Assembly: GCF_000948415.1 (NCBI RefSeq)
Contig: NZ_JYII01000012.1
Span: 186,001 to 250,000, forward strand
Length of the DNA stretch: 64,000 bases
Origin: Thalassospira sp. HJ
Lineage (GTDB): Bacteria > Pseudomonadota > Alphaproteobacteria > Rhodospirillales > Thalassospiraceae
Reading direction: 5' to 3'
The notes beneath the pieces were generated by a model, which ran no database searches, had not been told where the DNA came from, and saw only the letters and a list, made by a program, of their open reading frames with translations. Made by a program: the position numbers and the translations under genes. This document shows, piece after piece, positions 1-7,577 of the stretch (position 1 is its first letter; each line of letters opens with the position of its first letter).

Positions 1-87
1 AATGGAAAACGTAGTCCCACCGTTACTACCCTTGCCGCTATTGCAGGTGCCCTACGAGTCAGGGTAATTGACTTTTTCGCAGAGTGA
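1..87 (+). CDS. XRE-family HTH regulator, C-terminal end only (partial)
   Basis: The first 28 codons read in frame 1 end at TGA (85-87). The peptide contains PTVTTLAAIAGALRV followed by IDFF, which is the usual end of a Cro/CI-type helix-turn-helix domain (last helix plus short tail). The gene starts outside the window, so length and target are unknown. It lies just beyond the stop of the convergent DNA methyltransferase gene. Known for the family: such regulators often control phage, island or restriction genes. The assignment rests on a short segment only. Confidence 0.55.
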   Translation, partial: NGKRSPTVTTLAAIAGALRVRVIDFFAE

Positions 88-124
88 TGAAGAAATTCGC
101 TTTATCACCCTGTTTTTACGCACG

Positions 125-1207
125 CTATACAGCGGCGACATACTGTTTATTTTGTATATAGTTTGCGGATGTTTCAGCAGAGCCGAGAATGGACCTGACT
201 GCTCGAGCTACAGCAAATGCTAGATTGCAAGGTACTGCGTTACCTATTTGTCGAAAGACGCTGCTTTGGCGTCCAATAAACTCATAGTCATCAGGGAACG
301 TTTGAATCCGGAGGGCTTCGTCAACCGTTAGGCGACGCAAGAATTCCGGAGCTTCATTCATTCCGTAAGGTTGTCCACCGTTCATTAAATGATGGTGATA
401 ATTTTCAACCCAACTTGGAGAGCCTTCAAACAAGTGGTTTTCGTCGACAATCGGTGTTCGATTGCCTCCCATACTTGCATGGAGTGTGCAGGAAGGGGTG
501 TCTGGGTTTACAGGCCTTCCTTGTCCATTAAAGAGCATTCCTGAATATGGGGATTTTCTGAGAACAGGCTTTGCCGCTATCGTAATTTTTGCGTTGCAAA
601 CACGCTTGTTTTTCTCAGTTCCAGCTTTACCTAGAGAGAAAATAATATCACGAACGGCCTTTTCTTCACTCGAGAAACGTTTAGCTTCGGGTTCAAATCT
701 GAATTTGGTGTCACCTTTGATGCCGACAAAGAACATTCTTTCTCTGCTTTGGGGAACACCGAAGTTTCTGGAATTTAAGACCACCAAGTCATAGGAATAT
801 CCAAGCTTCTGGCTGAGCCAAAAAAGCTTTTCTCGAATTGCAGAAAATTTGGCCAAGGTTGCGAGAGACTTTACGTTCTCCATGACGAAAGCCCTTGGCT
901 GCACAACCTCCACAGCTTTCATAAAACTCCAAACCAGTTGACTGCGTTCGTCGTTAGGATCCATCTTCCCTGCAACAGAGAAACCTTGGCAAGGTGGCCC
1001 ACCAAATAAAACGTCTATGTCTGAAAATTGGTCTAGGGTGGGGATATGTCTATTAATATCGCCCTGTACTATGGGAGTATCGAAATTGGCTTGGAATGTC
1101 GCACAGGCGTCCTTATCAAAGTCGTTGGCCCAAGCGACTCTAAAGCCTGCTTGCTCGAAGCCAACATCCATGCCTCCTGCTCCTGAAAACAAGGAGATAG
1201 CTCGCAT
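125..1207 (-). CDS. DNA (cytosine-5-)-methyltransferase of a Type II R-M system
   Basis: The 360-residue protein has the m5C methyltransferase motifs in the standard order. They are FSGAGG at 7-12 (AdoMet binding), GGPPCQGFS at 69-77 with catalytic Cys73, ENV at 110-112, QSRER at 153-157, and QIGNAVP at 320-326. The stretch between about 165 and 290 is the target-recognition region. It transfers a methyl group from AdoMet to C5 of cytosine and would protect the host from the neighbouring nuclease. It is divergent from the HTH gene at 1303 across a 95-bp gap. Base composition is AT-richer than the ribosomal region, consistent with transfer. The recognition sequence cannot be read directly; if paired with the SacI-like nuclease, GAGCTC is expected (inference). 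Confidence 0.93.
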   Translation of the reverse strand: MRAISLFSGAGGMDVGFEQAGFRVAWANDFDKDACATFQANFDTPIVQGDINRHIPTLDQFSDIDVLFGGPPCQGFSVAGKMDPNDERSQLVWSFMKAVEVVQPRAFVMENVKSLATLAKFSAIREKLFWLSQKLGYSYDLVVLNSRNFGVPQSRERMFFVGIKGDTKFRFEPEAKRFSSEEKAVRDIIFSLGKAGTEKNKRVCNAKITIAAKPVLRKSPYSGMLFNGQGRPVNPDTPSCTLHASMGGNRTPIVDENHLFEGSPSWVENYHHHLMNGGQPYGMNEAPEFLRRLTVDEALRIQTFPDDYEFIGRQSSVFRQIGNAVPCNLAFAVARAVRSILGSAETSANYIQNKQYVAAV

Positions 1208-1262
1208 TTTCGATTCCTCAACTATAATTATTTATGCGAATTTGGCATATTTCAAAATCGCA

Positions 1263-1296
1263 TGTCAAGTACCGTTCTCAATCAGGTGACTTGGCA
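1263..1296. promoter_or_regulatory. Candidate controller operator between methyltransferase and HTH genes
   Basis: TGTCAAGT (1263-1270) and ACTTGGCA (1289-1296) form an inverted repeat with one mismatch, centred just upstream of the HTH start at 1303. Restriction-system controller proteins bind symmetric sites in this position to autoregulate and time nuclease expression. A TATAAT-like box at 1222-1227 lies in the same gap. The role is inferred from placement; no canonical C-box was matched. Confidence 0.35.
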
Positions 1297-1302
1297 GAAT
1301 AA

Positions 1303-1563
1303 ATGTCGAAACTAACCTCTATTCATAACGAGAAATACAGAAAACTGATTAAAAATTTGGTGGCTGCTCGAAAGAGGGCAGGCATAAATCAGGTCGAATT
1401 GGCTGAGCAACTCGGTCTGTCTCAGCCAGACATCTCAAAGATAGAGCGTTGTGAACGAAGGCTGGATGCTCTCGAGTTCCTAGAGCTAGTCGATTTTTTG
1501 GCGAAGCACCTGCAAGTGTCAACCACGAAACTTGTAGTGGACGTGTATGAAGCAAACAGTTGA
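1303..1563 (+). CDS. Small HTH (XRE) protein, probable R-M controller
   Basis: An 86-residue protein with a helix-turn-helix at about residues 30-51 (NQVELAEQLGLSQPDISKIE), the size and form of restriction controller proteins. The gene overlaps the start of the endonuclease gene by 17 bp, so the two are very likely co-transcribed and translationally coupled. That arrangement is typical of C-R operons, in which the controller delays nuclease synthesis until methylation is established. The divergent methyltransferase and the inverted repeat upstream fit this reading. It could instead be a generic XRE repressor. Confidence 0.75.
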   Translation: MSKLTSIHNEKYRKLIKNLVAARKRAGINQVELAEQLGLSQPDISKIERCERRLDALEFLELVDFLAKHLQVSTTKLVVDVYEANS

Positions 1564-2635
1564 TATCGACCGGGCAAAGCAAACCATTCTCGATAGCTTG
1601 TTACGAGTTCAAAGTGGTTGGAAACCGGAGCCTCGGAAGTATGGAAAGATAGAAGCAGTTATTTCAGGTTCACATCTGACATACAGATACATTTTGTATA
1701 CAGCCTTGGTTGCTAAAAATACAAATCCCCTGATAAACGCCCTCGCAATTCAGCAAGGCTCTGATTTGCTAGGAGCCTATGATGCTAGGTCGGTTTGCCA
1801 TAAAGCTGTTGTGCCAATAGAGAGGTCTCATTTAGGAGGCCGACTAGGAGAGAGCAACGAGCCGTTTTTGAATAAACCTGCGAGGACTAAAGAGTTATCA
1901 TTAGACAACCCTGTTAGAGCAGGAAATGACAGGCGCTTGCTAGCCGCTTCAATCGATGTGTTGACGGAGCTTAATGACGCGAATGCTCAAGAGTTTTTAG
2001 ATGCAGCGACATATTTTTTGTTGCAACGTCCTAGTCGTGAAATTGGCGACTTATTGGAAGGTAAGGCCATTGAGTATGGCGAGATTCTGAAATTTGTTAG
2101 GAAAGTAATTCACGTTTCTGATGAGGGGCAGGCCTCGGTGGTGGTGGTGGGGGCCGCCTTGAGTGTATTTTGCAAAACTGTTTCAGTTGAAATGGATGTG
2201 AGAGTGCATCCAGTGAACCAAGCTGGGTCTTCTTCAAATGAGATTGGAGACATTGATGTCCGTCTCAAGGGAGCGCCTTTGTTCTCTCTTGAGATAAAAG
2301 ACAAAGATTTTTCTGACGATGACGTAAACCATGCGGTCAAGAAAGCGGTTGAGGGCGGTTTGACGGCTCTTCTGTTCGTTTCTGGTCCTCATAGCCAATA
2401 TGCAGGGCGTCAGGTTTCGATTCTTAATTTTCCAAGAAAACTCCGTCGCTTATGGGAGGAACAAGGCTTTAATCTAGAGTTCTGGACTGTAGAATCCTTA
2501 GTTCGACATTATTTAAGCATGTGCGGAAATTTTGAACCCTCAATTTATGCGCGTGAATGTATGGAAGTTGCAAAACGCGCCAGGGTCAAAGATTTAACTT
2601 TTAATAGGATTCTTGAGTTGGCCAAAGGTCTTTAG
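1547..2635 (+). CDS. Type II restriction endonuclease, SacI-like family
   Basis: A 362-residue protein. The stretch around residues 79-113 (DARSVCHKAVVP, then GGRLGESNEPFLNKPAR) resembles what I recall of the SacI restriction endonuclease family. A possible PD-(D/E)xK centre is seen as GDID at 234-237 followed by E249-I-K251. Such enzymes cut double-stranded DNA at a short specific site; SacI recognises GAGCTC. Its genetic partners agree: HTH controller immediately upstream with overlapping ends and a divergent m5C methyltransferase. The specificity and family call come from memory of the family, not from a search. The protein looks intact. Confidence 0.68.
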   Translation: MKQTVDIDRAKQTILDSLLRVQSGWKPEPRKYGKIEAVISGSHLTYRYILYTALVAKNTNPLINALAIQQGSDLLGAYDARSVCHKAVVPIERSHLGGRLGESNEPFLNKPARTKELSLDNPVRAGNDRRLLAASIDVLTELNDANAQEFLDAATYFLLQRPSREIGDLLEGKAIEYGEILKFVRKVIHVSDEGQASVVVVGAALSVFCKTVSVEMDVRVHPVNQAGSSSNEIGDIDVRLKGAPLFSLEIKDKDFSDDDVNHAVKKAVEGGLTALLFVSGPHSQYAGRQVSILNFPRKLRRLWEEQGFNLEFWTVESLVRHYLSMCGNFEPSIYARECMEVAKRARVKDLTFNRILELAKGL

Positions 2636-2721
2636 ATTGTGAGCGCCTGAATCAACAAGGCGCTCACATAACCTTTTGAGTCACGTGTAATCACGTAGAA
2701 TTTTTTTTGAATTCTCGTAGG

Positions 2722-4293
2722 TTAATATAAGTGAGAGAGATTCAGGCCTTCATAGGTCAGGGACAGAACCTTTTTTGATTGAGGTTTTTTAATCAAATTA
2801 TCAGAGTAGATGCCCCCTATTCTTGAGCCTTCGTGCTCGTGGCCCATTGCCATTGCAATGCTCTCGCTATCTACACCTGATGAGACCAAGTGGTTTCTGA
2901 ATGTGTGCCTGAAGCTATGAACAACAACGTGTTCCCCGAGTATTCCGCGGTCTTTAAATGTTTTGAGAAGCCGCAGAAGTCTGCGACTGTCATATCCATG
3001 CGTTTTCTCATTGTAGGAAATGTCAAACATCGGGGATTCTGGGTTTCTCGTCCTTTTGAGCCTTTCATCAATATACTCAAATAGGCCGATTTTCCGAAGT
3101 TCTTCATGGACTGGGATTAGTCGGTAGGCGTTAACATTTTTAAGTGACTTGTCATCACCTGTAAGGTCGAAATGTTTGAAGCCATTGTGGTCAACTATGT
3201 CTTTGATTTTAAGTTGAGCAAGCTCACCAAACCGCATTCCGCTAAATAACAGGACTAACGGAGCGAAATAAACATAGTCTTTATGACGGTTGGTGAATTC
3301 GGTGCTGTTAAATATATTATTCAGTTCTTCAATCGTAAAAGGAGGTCGTTTTTCTTTACGTTTGATATTTTTTTCCTGCGCAGTCAGAGAAGTTGTCATG
3401 TCATCAAAGATATTGTGGTCAACATAACCAAGCTGCTTGCTCCATTTGAAGAATGGTCCAAGAACGGCTAAGTGTTTGGAGTTAAATGTTTTCTTCGATA
3501 CTGTGGGTTTCCGTTTTGTTTTATTAAGCTCAATCACCTTCGAAATTTCTGTGGTGCCGAAGTGTTTTTCCCAATTGCTCGGGTAAGTTGGGAGCTTTAG
3601 AACCGTATTTCTGTAATTGTTAGCGTCCGAGCGGTTGTAATCCACCATATTTTTGGTGCCGCAGATTTCGGTGAAAAATCTGAACACCAAGCTATGAAAA
3701 TTATAGAAATTTGGTGTGATTTGAGATTGTCTCTCACTAAGGAATTCCAGAAACCGCTTTTCAACACTATTCACATCATTGGATTTGGCGGGGTTCGACT
3801 GGCTTACAGATAGGTCTGCAATTATCCTGTTTTTGACCTCGGACTCTTGGGTCAGCTTTTCAATTTTTTTCTCGTTAAGCCTCATTAGGCCGAGCATATA
3901 TAAATCGTGGTCACGATTTTCTTGGTCTATCTGTTTTAGAAGTGCCTCTTGGTCTTCTTCGGTAAGTCTCTCGTCCTCTGGAATTGGCTCATCTGCGAGA
4001 AACTCATCAATGAAATCATTGTCGATGTCTGCTTCGTCATAGTCAGCGTACTTGCTGAAGTCGTAATCAATTTCATCGTTATCGTTGTCTTGAGTCATAA
4101 CTCGCAAGCTCCGGAAAAAGTCGACAAGTTGAGATGCAACTTTAGCAGCCCGTTCACGGGCTTCAATAGGACAGGCTGTTTTGAGAGATACTTTGTATGT
4201 CTCTTTGCCGAAAAATCGCTTTAAGTCCTTGGGGATGCGGCGGCGGAAATAGTACTTGCTGCCAATACGAGTTACGTTGGTACATAGAGGCAT
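2722..4293 (-). CDS. Tyrosine-type site-specific integrase
   Basis: A 523-residue recombinase. The N-terminus (RIGSKYYFRRRIPKDLK, about 9-25) is the short DUF6538-like domain often found on island integrases. It is followed by an acidic linker (66-120), a core-binding region (about 170-295) and the catalytic domain. Catalytic residues visible are Arg354 in SGMRFGEL, His459-x-x-Arg462 in HSFRHTF, His485 in MGHEHEGS and nucleophile Tyr496. It catalyses integration and excision of the element through a covalent phosphotyrosine intermediate. It sits 93 bp from the 3' end of tRNA-Thr, the expected position for an enzyme using that tRNA as attB. AGGAG lies about ten bases upstream of the chosen ATG. 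The gene appears intact. Confidence 0.93.
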   Translation of the reverse strand: MPLCTNVTRIGSKYYFRRRIPKDLKRFFGKETYKVSLKTACPIEARERAAKVASQLVDFFRSLRVMTQDNDNDEIDYDFSKYADYDEADIDNDFIDEFLADEPIPEDERLTEEDQEALLKQIDQENRDHDLYMLGLMRLNEKKIEKLTQESEVKNRIIADLSVSQSNPAKSNDVNSVEKRFLEFLSERQSQITPNFYNFHSLVFRFFTEICGTKNMVDYNRSDANNYRNTVLKLPTYPSNWEKHFGTTEISKVIELNKTKRKPTVSKKTFNSKHLAVLGPFFKWSKQLGYVDHNIFDDMTTSLTAQEKNIKRKEKRPPFTIEELNNIFNSTEFTNRHKDYVYFAPLVLLFSGMRFGELAQLKIKDIVDHNGFKHFDLTGDDKSLKNVNAYRLIPVHEELRKIGLFEYIDERLKRTRNPESPMFDISYNEKTHGYDSRRLLRLLKTFKDRGILGEHVVVHSFRHTFRNHLVSSGVDSESIAMAMGHEHEGSRIGGIYSDNLIKKPQSKKVLSLTYEGLNLSHLY

Positions 4294-4299
4294 AAAAAA

Positions 4300-4339
4300 A
4301 GGACTCCTGACAGGTACACATGGTGTCCGTCTGAGTCCT
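4300..4339. repeat. Inverted repeat between integrase start and tRNA-Thr
   Basis: AGGACTC (4300-4306) and GAGTCCT (4333-4339) are perfect inverted repeats spaced by 26 bp, just upstream of the integrase ATG. The left arm covers the integrase ribosome-binding site. It may regulate int or bind recombination accessory proteins near attL/attR; this is inference from position. Confidence 0.4.
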
Positions 4340-4386
4340 GATTTTCTCTCTATTAATCCATATTATCAATGGCTTAATAGGTGGAG

Positions 4387-4463
4387 TGGTGCCGGCAGAG
4401 AGACTCGAACTCCCAACCTTCTGATTACAAATCAGCTGCTCTACCAATTATAGCTATGCCGGC
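4387..4463 (-). tRNA. tRNA-Thr (UGU)
   Basis: The minus strand gives a full cloverleaf with a seven-pair acceptor (GCCGGCA/TGCCGGC), T-loop TTCGAGT and encoded CCA. The anticodon loop TTTGTAA gives anticodon UGU. The D-stem has a mismatch at its last pair and the D-loop carries one extra base (77 nt in total), a mild deviation from the usual form. Its 3' end faces the integrase, marking it as the likely island attachment site. The tRNA lies downstream of rlmB on the same strand. Confidence 0.93.
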
Positions 4464-4550
4464 GTGAGCGGCGCGAAACATAATCCGGGCCGCCCGTGAA
4501 TGCAAGAGTTTGCAGCAGGGAAATTTACATCCTGTGAAAACCCTCTAAAC

Positions 4551-4566
4551 GCCCGTGTTTGCGGGC
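4551..4566 (-). terminator. Weak hairpin after rlmB
   Basis: GCCCG (4551-4555) pairs with CGGGC (4562-4566) around a six-base loop. On the minus strand it is followed by GTTTAG, a poor U-tract. It lies six bases past the rlmB stop and may reduce read-through into tRNA-Thr. Confidence 0.35.
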
Positions 4567-4572
4567 TGTTGC

Positions 4573-5445
4573 CTACTTGCGATACAGCTCGTAAAGGGCA
4601 ACCGCAGCGGCGTTGGAGACATTAAGGCTTTCGATGCGATCCGACATCGGAAGCTTGACCAAAAAGTCACAGCTCTCGCGCGTCAGACGGCGCAGGCCTT
4701 CGCCCTCGGATCCCATGACAATACCCACACGGCCATGCAGTTTGGCTTCGGCCAGGGTCTGTTCGGCGTAGCCATCCATGCCCGCCAGCCAGAAATGCGC
4801 ACCCTTAAGCTTATCAAGCGTCTGGTTCAGGTTCCCGGCATGGATATAGGGCACGGTTTCAAGTGCGCCACTGGCCGATTTGGCCAGAACCCCGGTTTCG
4901 GGCGGTGCATGACGGTCGGGCACGATGACGGCAGAGGCACCAAAGGCCGCCGCACTGCGCAGGATCGCGCCGACATTGTGCGGGTCGGTGACCTGATCGA
5001 GGATCAGAACCGTGCATTGTTCAGAATCGCGATGATCGGCAATCAGTTCCTCGACCGATAGCTGGGGCAGGGGCGCGCAATGCATCGCCATGCCCTGGTG
5101 GACGGTGCCCGGTGGCAGCATTTCATCAAGGTCGGTGCGCCCGGCTGAATCTACAGCAATATCGCTGCGCTCGGCATCGGCGAGGGCTGCCATGACCTCG
5201 TCACGGGTGTTTTCCGTCGCCCAGATCTTGTGAATCGTGCGCTGCGGGTTGGCAATTGCCATCATGACCGGGTGGCGCCCGAAAAGAATCAGGCGCGAAT
5301 TACCACCTGATCCGCCGCCATCACGGCCGCGTTTTCGTCCGCGGCGCGAATTGCCTTCGCGGTTTTCATCGCCTTGCGGGAGGGCATCGGGTGACCCGTC
5401 ACCTTGATGACGATTTCCTGAACGGGATTTATTGCGACGCGACAT
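4573..5445 (-). CDS. rlmB: 23S rRNA (guanosine-2'-O)-methyltransferase RlmB (TrmH/SpoU family)
   Basis: A 290-residue SpoU-type methyltransferase. A basic, Gly/Arg-rich N-terminal extension (about 1-48) precedes the substrate-binding domain starting LFGRHPVMMAI. The C-terminal SPOUT trefoil-knot domain shows motif 1 (ILDQVTDPHNVGAILRSA), motif 2 (IVMGSEGEGLRRL) and motif 3 (SLNVSNAAAVALYE). By family it 2'-O-methylates G2251 in the ribosomal P-loop of 23S rRNA using AdoMet. In alphaproteobacteria it commonly sits beside the tRNA-Tyr/tuf cluster, as here, transcribed divergently from it. The related TrmH tRNA methyltransferase is less likely given the RlmB-like N-terminal domain. Confidence 0.88.
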   Translation of the reverse strand: MSRRNKSRSGNRHQGDGSPDALPQGDENREGNSRRGRKRGRDGGGSGGNSRLILFGRHPVMMAIANPQRTIHKIWATENTRDEVMAALADAERSDIAVDSAGRTDLDEMLPPGTVHQGMAMHCAPLPQLSVEELIADHRDSEQCTVLILDQVTDPHNVGAILRSAAAFGASAVIVPDRHAPPETGVLAKSASGALETVPYIHAGNLNQTLDKLKGAHFWLAGMDGYAEQTLAEAKLHGRVGIVMGSEGEGLRRLTRESCDFLVKLPMSDRIESLNVSNAAAVALYELYRK

Positions 5446-5567
5446 AATGGCGGAAACCTCCGGGCCTTGGGGAATACGTAGGGGACCGAATGCAGTTTGC
5501 TTCGGTTGATCTGCGAAACTTGGGGAACATATAGGAAAGGAAATACGATTTCGTGCTTTTTTTGCTG

Positions 5568-5597
5568 TTGACAGGGTAGGGGCCTTCGCCGTATTCC
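5568..5597 (+). promoter_or_regulatory. Probable sigma-70 promoter of the tRNA-Tyr/tRNA-Gly/tuf unit
   Basis: TTGACA (5568-5573) is followed after 18 bp by TATTCC (5592-5597), about 50 bp before tRNA-Tyr. The -35 is a perfect consensus match. Placement upstream of a stable-RNA cluster supports the call; the -10 is imperfect. Confidence 0.5.
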
Positions 5598-5651
5598 CTC
5601 CCTCGCCGCAACGAGGCCGGGGTCAAACCCGGATGGCGTTACGACCCTGAT

Positions 5652-5736
5652 GGAGGGGTGGCAGAGCGGTCAAATGCAGCGGACTGTAAATCCGCCGACT
5701 TAGTCTACGCAGGTTCGAATCCTGCCCCCTCCACCA
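5652..5736 (+). tRNA. tRNA-Tyr (GUA)
   Basis: An 85-nt class II tRNA with acceptor GGAGGGG paired to CCCCTCC, anticodon loop CTGTAAA (GUA), a long variable arm and T-loop TTCGAAT, ending in encoded CCA. It is the first gene of the tRNA/tuf transcription unit. Confidence 0.96.
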
Positions 5737-5772
5737 CTCTCTCGCCCTCGCGAGAGCTCGCAGCAGAAATAT

Positions 5773-5846
5773 GCGGGTGTAGCTCAATGGTAGAGCAGAA
5801 GCCTTCCAAGCTTACGACGAGGGTTCGATTCCCTTCACCCGCTCCA
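5773..5846 (+). tRNA. tRNA-Gly (UCC)
   Basis: A 74-nt tRNA with acceptor GCGGGTG paired to CACCCGC, D-arm GCTCAATGGTAGAGC, anticodon loop CTTCCAA (UCC), T-loop TTCGATT and encoded CCA. It lies 36 bp after tRNA-Tyr and 81 bp before tuf, probably in one transcript. Confidence 0.96.
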
Positions 5847-5927
5847 ATATTATGATGATGCAACCCGTCGGCTCGTGCGGTGGGTTTCTACGTGTTTTTT
5901 TGGTTCGGATAATAGGATCTGAGGGCA

Positions 5928-7118
5928 ATGGCCAAGGAAAAGTTTGAGCGTACAAAACCGCACGTTAACGTAGGCACCGTCGGCCACGTTGACCACGGTA
6001 AAACCACGCTGACCGCAGCAATCACCAAAGTTCTGGCAGAAGCCGGTGGCGCTTCGTTCCAGGACTACAACATGATCGACAAAGCGCCGGAAGAGAAAGC
6101 TCGTGGTATCACGATCTCGACCGCGCACGTTGAGTATGAGACCGAGAACCGTCACTACGCACACGTCGACTGCCCGGGCCACGCTGACTATGTTAAAAAC
6201 ATGATCACTGGTGCGGCACAGATGGACGGCGGTATCCTCGTCGTTTCGGCTGCTGATGGCCCGATGCCGCAGACCCGTGAGCACATCCTGCTCGCACGTC
6301 AGGTTGGCGTTCCGGCTCTCGTAGTCTTCATGAACAAAGTTGACCAGGTTGACGACGAAGAGCTCCTGGAGCTCGTCGAAATGGAAATCCGTGAACTTCT
6401 GTCGTCCTACGACTTCCCGGGCGACGATATTCCGATCATCAAGGGCTCGGCTCTTGCTGCTCTGGAAGGTCGCGATGACGAAATCGGCAAAAACGCTATC
6501 CTCGAACTGATGGCTGCTGTTGATGACTACATCCCGGCTCCGGATCGTCCGAAAGACAAGCCGTTCCTGATGCCGATCGAAGACGTGTTCTCGATCTCGG
6601 GTCGTGGTACGGTTGTAACCGGTCGTGTTGAAACCGGCGTTGTTAAAGTTGGCGAAGAAATCGAAATCGTCGGCATTAAAGACACCGTTAAAACCACCGT
6701 TACCGGCGTTGAAATGTTCCGCAAGCTGCTCGACCAGGGCGAAGCTGGCGACAACATCGGCGCGCTGCTGCGTGGTACCAAACGTGAAGACGTCGAACGT
6801 GGCCAGGTTCTGGCACACGTTGGCTCGATCACCCCGCACACCAAATTCGAAGCAGAAGCCTACATCCTGACCAAGGATGAAGGTGGCCGTCACACGCCGT
6901 TCTTCTCGAACTACCGTCCGCAGTTCTACTTCCGTACGACTGACGTTACCGGTTCGATCGAGCTGCCGGCTGGCACCGAAATGGTTATGCCGGGCGACAA
7001 CGTTCAGATGACCGCAACCCTCATTGCACCGATTGCAATGGACGAAGGTCTGCGTTTCGCAATCCGTGAAGGCGGTCGTACCGTCGGCGCAGGCGTTGTT
7101 GCGAAAATCATCGAATAA
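5928..7118 (+). CDS. tuf: Elongation factor Tu, copy 1
   Basis: A 396-residue EF-Tu of normal length. The GTPase domain has GHVDHGKTT (P-loop), the switch II DCPGH and the guanine-binding NKVD; domains II and III follow ([28 protein letters not shown]). It delivers aminoacyl-tRNA to the ribosomal A site as a GTP complex in the cytoplasm. The protein is identical to the second copy at 22783-23973, with about eleven synonymous base differences seen by eye. Codon use is strongly biased toward GGT, CGT, GTT and AAC, as expected for very high expression. It sits between tRNA-Gly and tRNA-Trp, the classical tufB-type position. Confidence 0.98.
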   Translation: MAKEKFERTKPHVNVGTVGHVDHGKTTLTAAITKVLAEAGGASFQDYNMIDKAPEEKARGITISTAHVEYETENRHYAHVDCPGHADYVKNMITGAAQMDGGILVVSAADGPMPQTREHILLARQVGVPALVVFMNKVDQVDDEELLELVEMEIRELLSSYDFPGDDIPIIKGSALAALEGRDDEIGKNAILELMAAVDDYIPAPDRPKDKPFLMPIEDVFSISGRGTVVTGRVETGVVKVGEEIEIVGIKDTVKTTVTGVEMFRKLLDQGEAGDNIGALLRGTKREDVERGQVLAHVGSITPHTKFEAEAYILTKDEGGRHTPFFSNYRPQFYFRTTDVTGSIELPAGTEMVMPGDNVQMTATLIAPIAMDEGLRFAIREGGRTVGAGVVAKIIE

Positions 7119-7157
7119 TTTTTGAGATTTTGCACGATTGAGTGCTTGATCTTGGGG

Positions 7158-7184
7158 GTGCGGGCGGCTATAAACCGCCCGCAC
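7158..7184 (+). terminator. Hairpin after tuf copy 1
   Basis: A perfect 10-bp stem, GTGCGGGCGG (7158-7167) with CCGCCCGCAC (7175-7184), loop CTATAAA. There is no T-tract, so it may act as an mRNA 3'-end stabiliser or partial terminator rather than a strong intrinsic terminator. A near-identical hairpin follows the second tuf gene. Confidence 0.5.
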
Positions 7185-7249
7185 ATCCCGCCACCCGGGC
7201 GGGAGTTAGTCAGAAAGAAGATAAGCTTTTCAACTTTCTGATGCCTTGT

Positions 7250-7325
7250 AGGAGTGTAGCTCAGTTGGTAGAGCATCGGTCTCCAAAACCGAGTGTCGGG
7301 GGTTCGAGTCCCTCCTCTCCTGCCA
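7250..7325 (+). tRNA. tRNA-Trp (CCA)
   Basis: A 76-nt tRNA with acceptor AGGAGTG paired to CTCTCCT (one wobble), D-arm GCTCAGTTGGTAGAGC, anticodon loop CTCCAAA (CCA), T-loop TTCGAGT, and encoded CCA after discriminator G. The tuf-trnW-secE-nusG order is conserved in proteobacteria. Confidence 0.96.
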
Positions 7326-7376
7326 ATTTTTTCCGGGTTGTGAAATAAAGCATTAGAAAGCGGTGTAACCCCGACA

Positions 7377-7574
7377 ATGGCTAAAACGTCGCCAGCACAA
7401 TTCGTACAGCAGGTCCGCACCGAGGCGAAAAAAGTCTCGTGGCCGTCCCGTAAGGAAACGACCGTTTCGACCATCATGGTTTTCGTGATGGTTGCTCTTG
7501 CGTCGATTTTCTTCTTTGTTGTCGATCAGCTCCTCGCATGGGGTGTTAAGCTGGTCTTTGGTGTTGGAGGCTAA
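7377..7574 (+). CDS. secE: Preprotein translocase subunit SecE
   Basis: A 65-residue protein with one transmembrane helix (about 33-55, MVFVMVALASIFFFVVDQLL). It is preceded by the amphipathic conserved segment QQVRTEAKKVSWPSRKE. This short single-span form is normal for alphaproteobacteria. SecE clamps SecY in the inner-membrane SecYEG channel. It is three bases upstream of nusG and surely co-transcribed; secY is at 33450. Confidence 0.95.
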   Translation: MAKTSPAQFVQQVRTEAKKVSWPSRKETTVSTIMVFVMVALASIFFFVVDQLLAWGVKLVFGVGG

Positions 7575-7577
7575 GTC

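Noticed and set aside
5850..7184. A 444-codon antisense frame over tuf
   Set aside because: It is repeated opposite the second tuf copy, which shows that it follows the sense codons and is not an independent gene.
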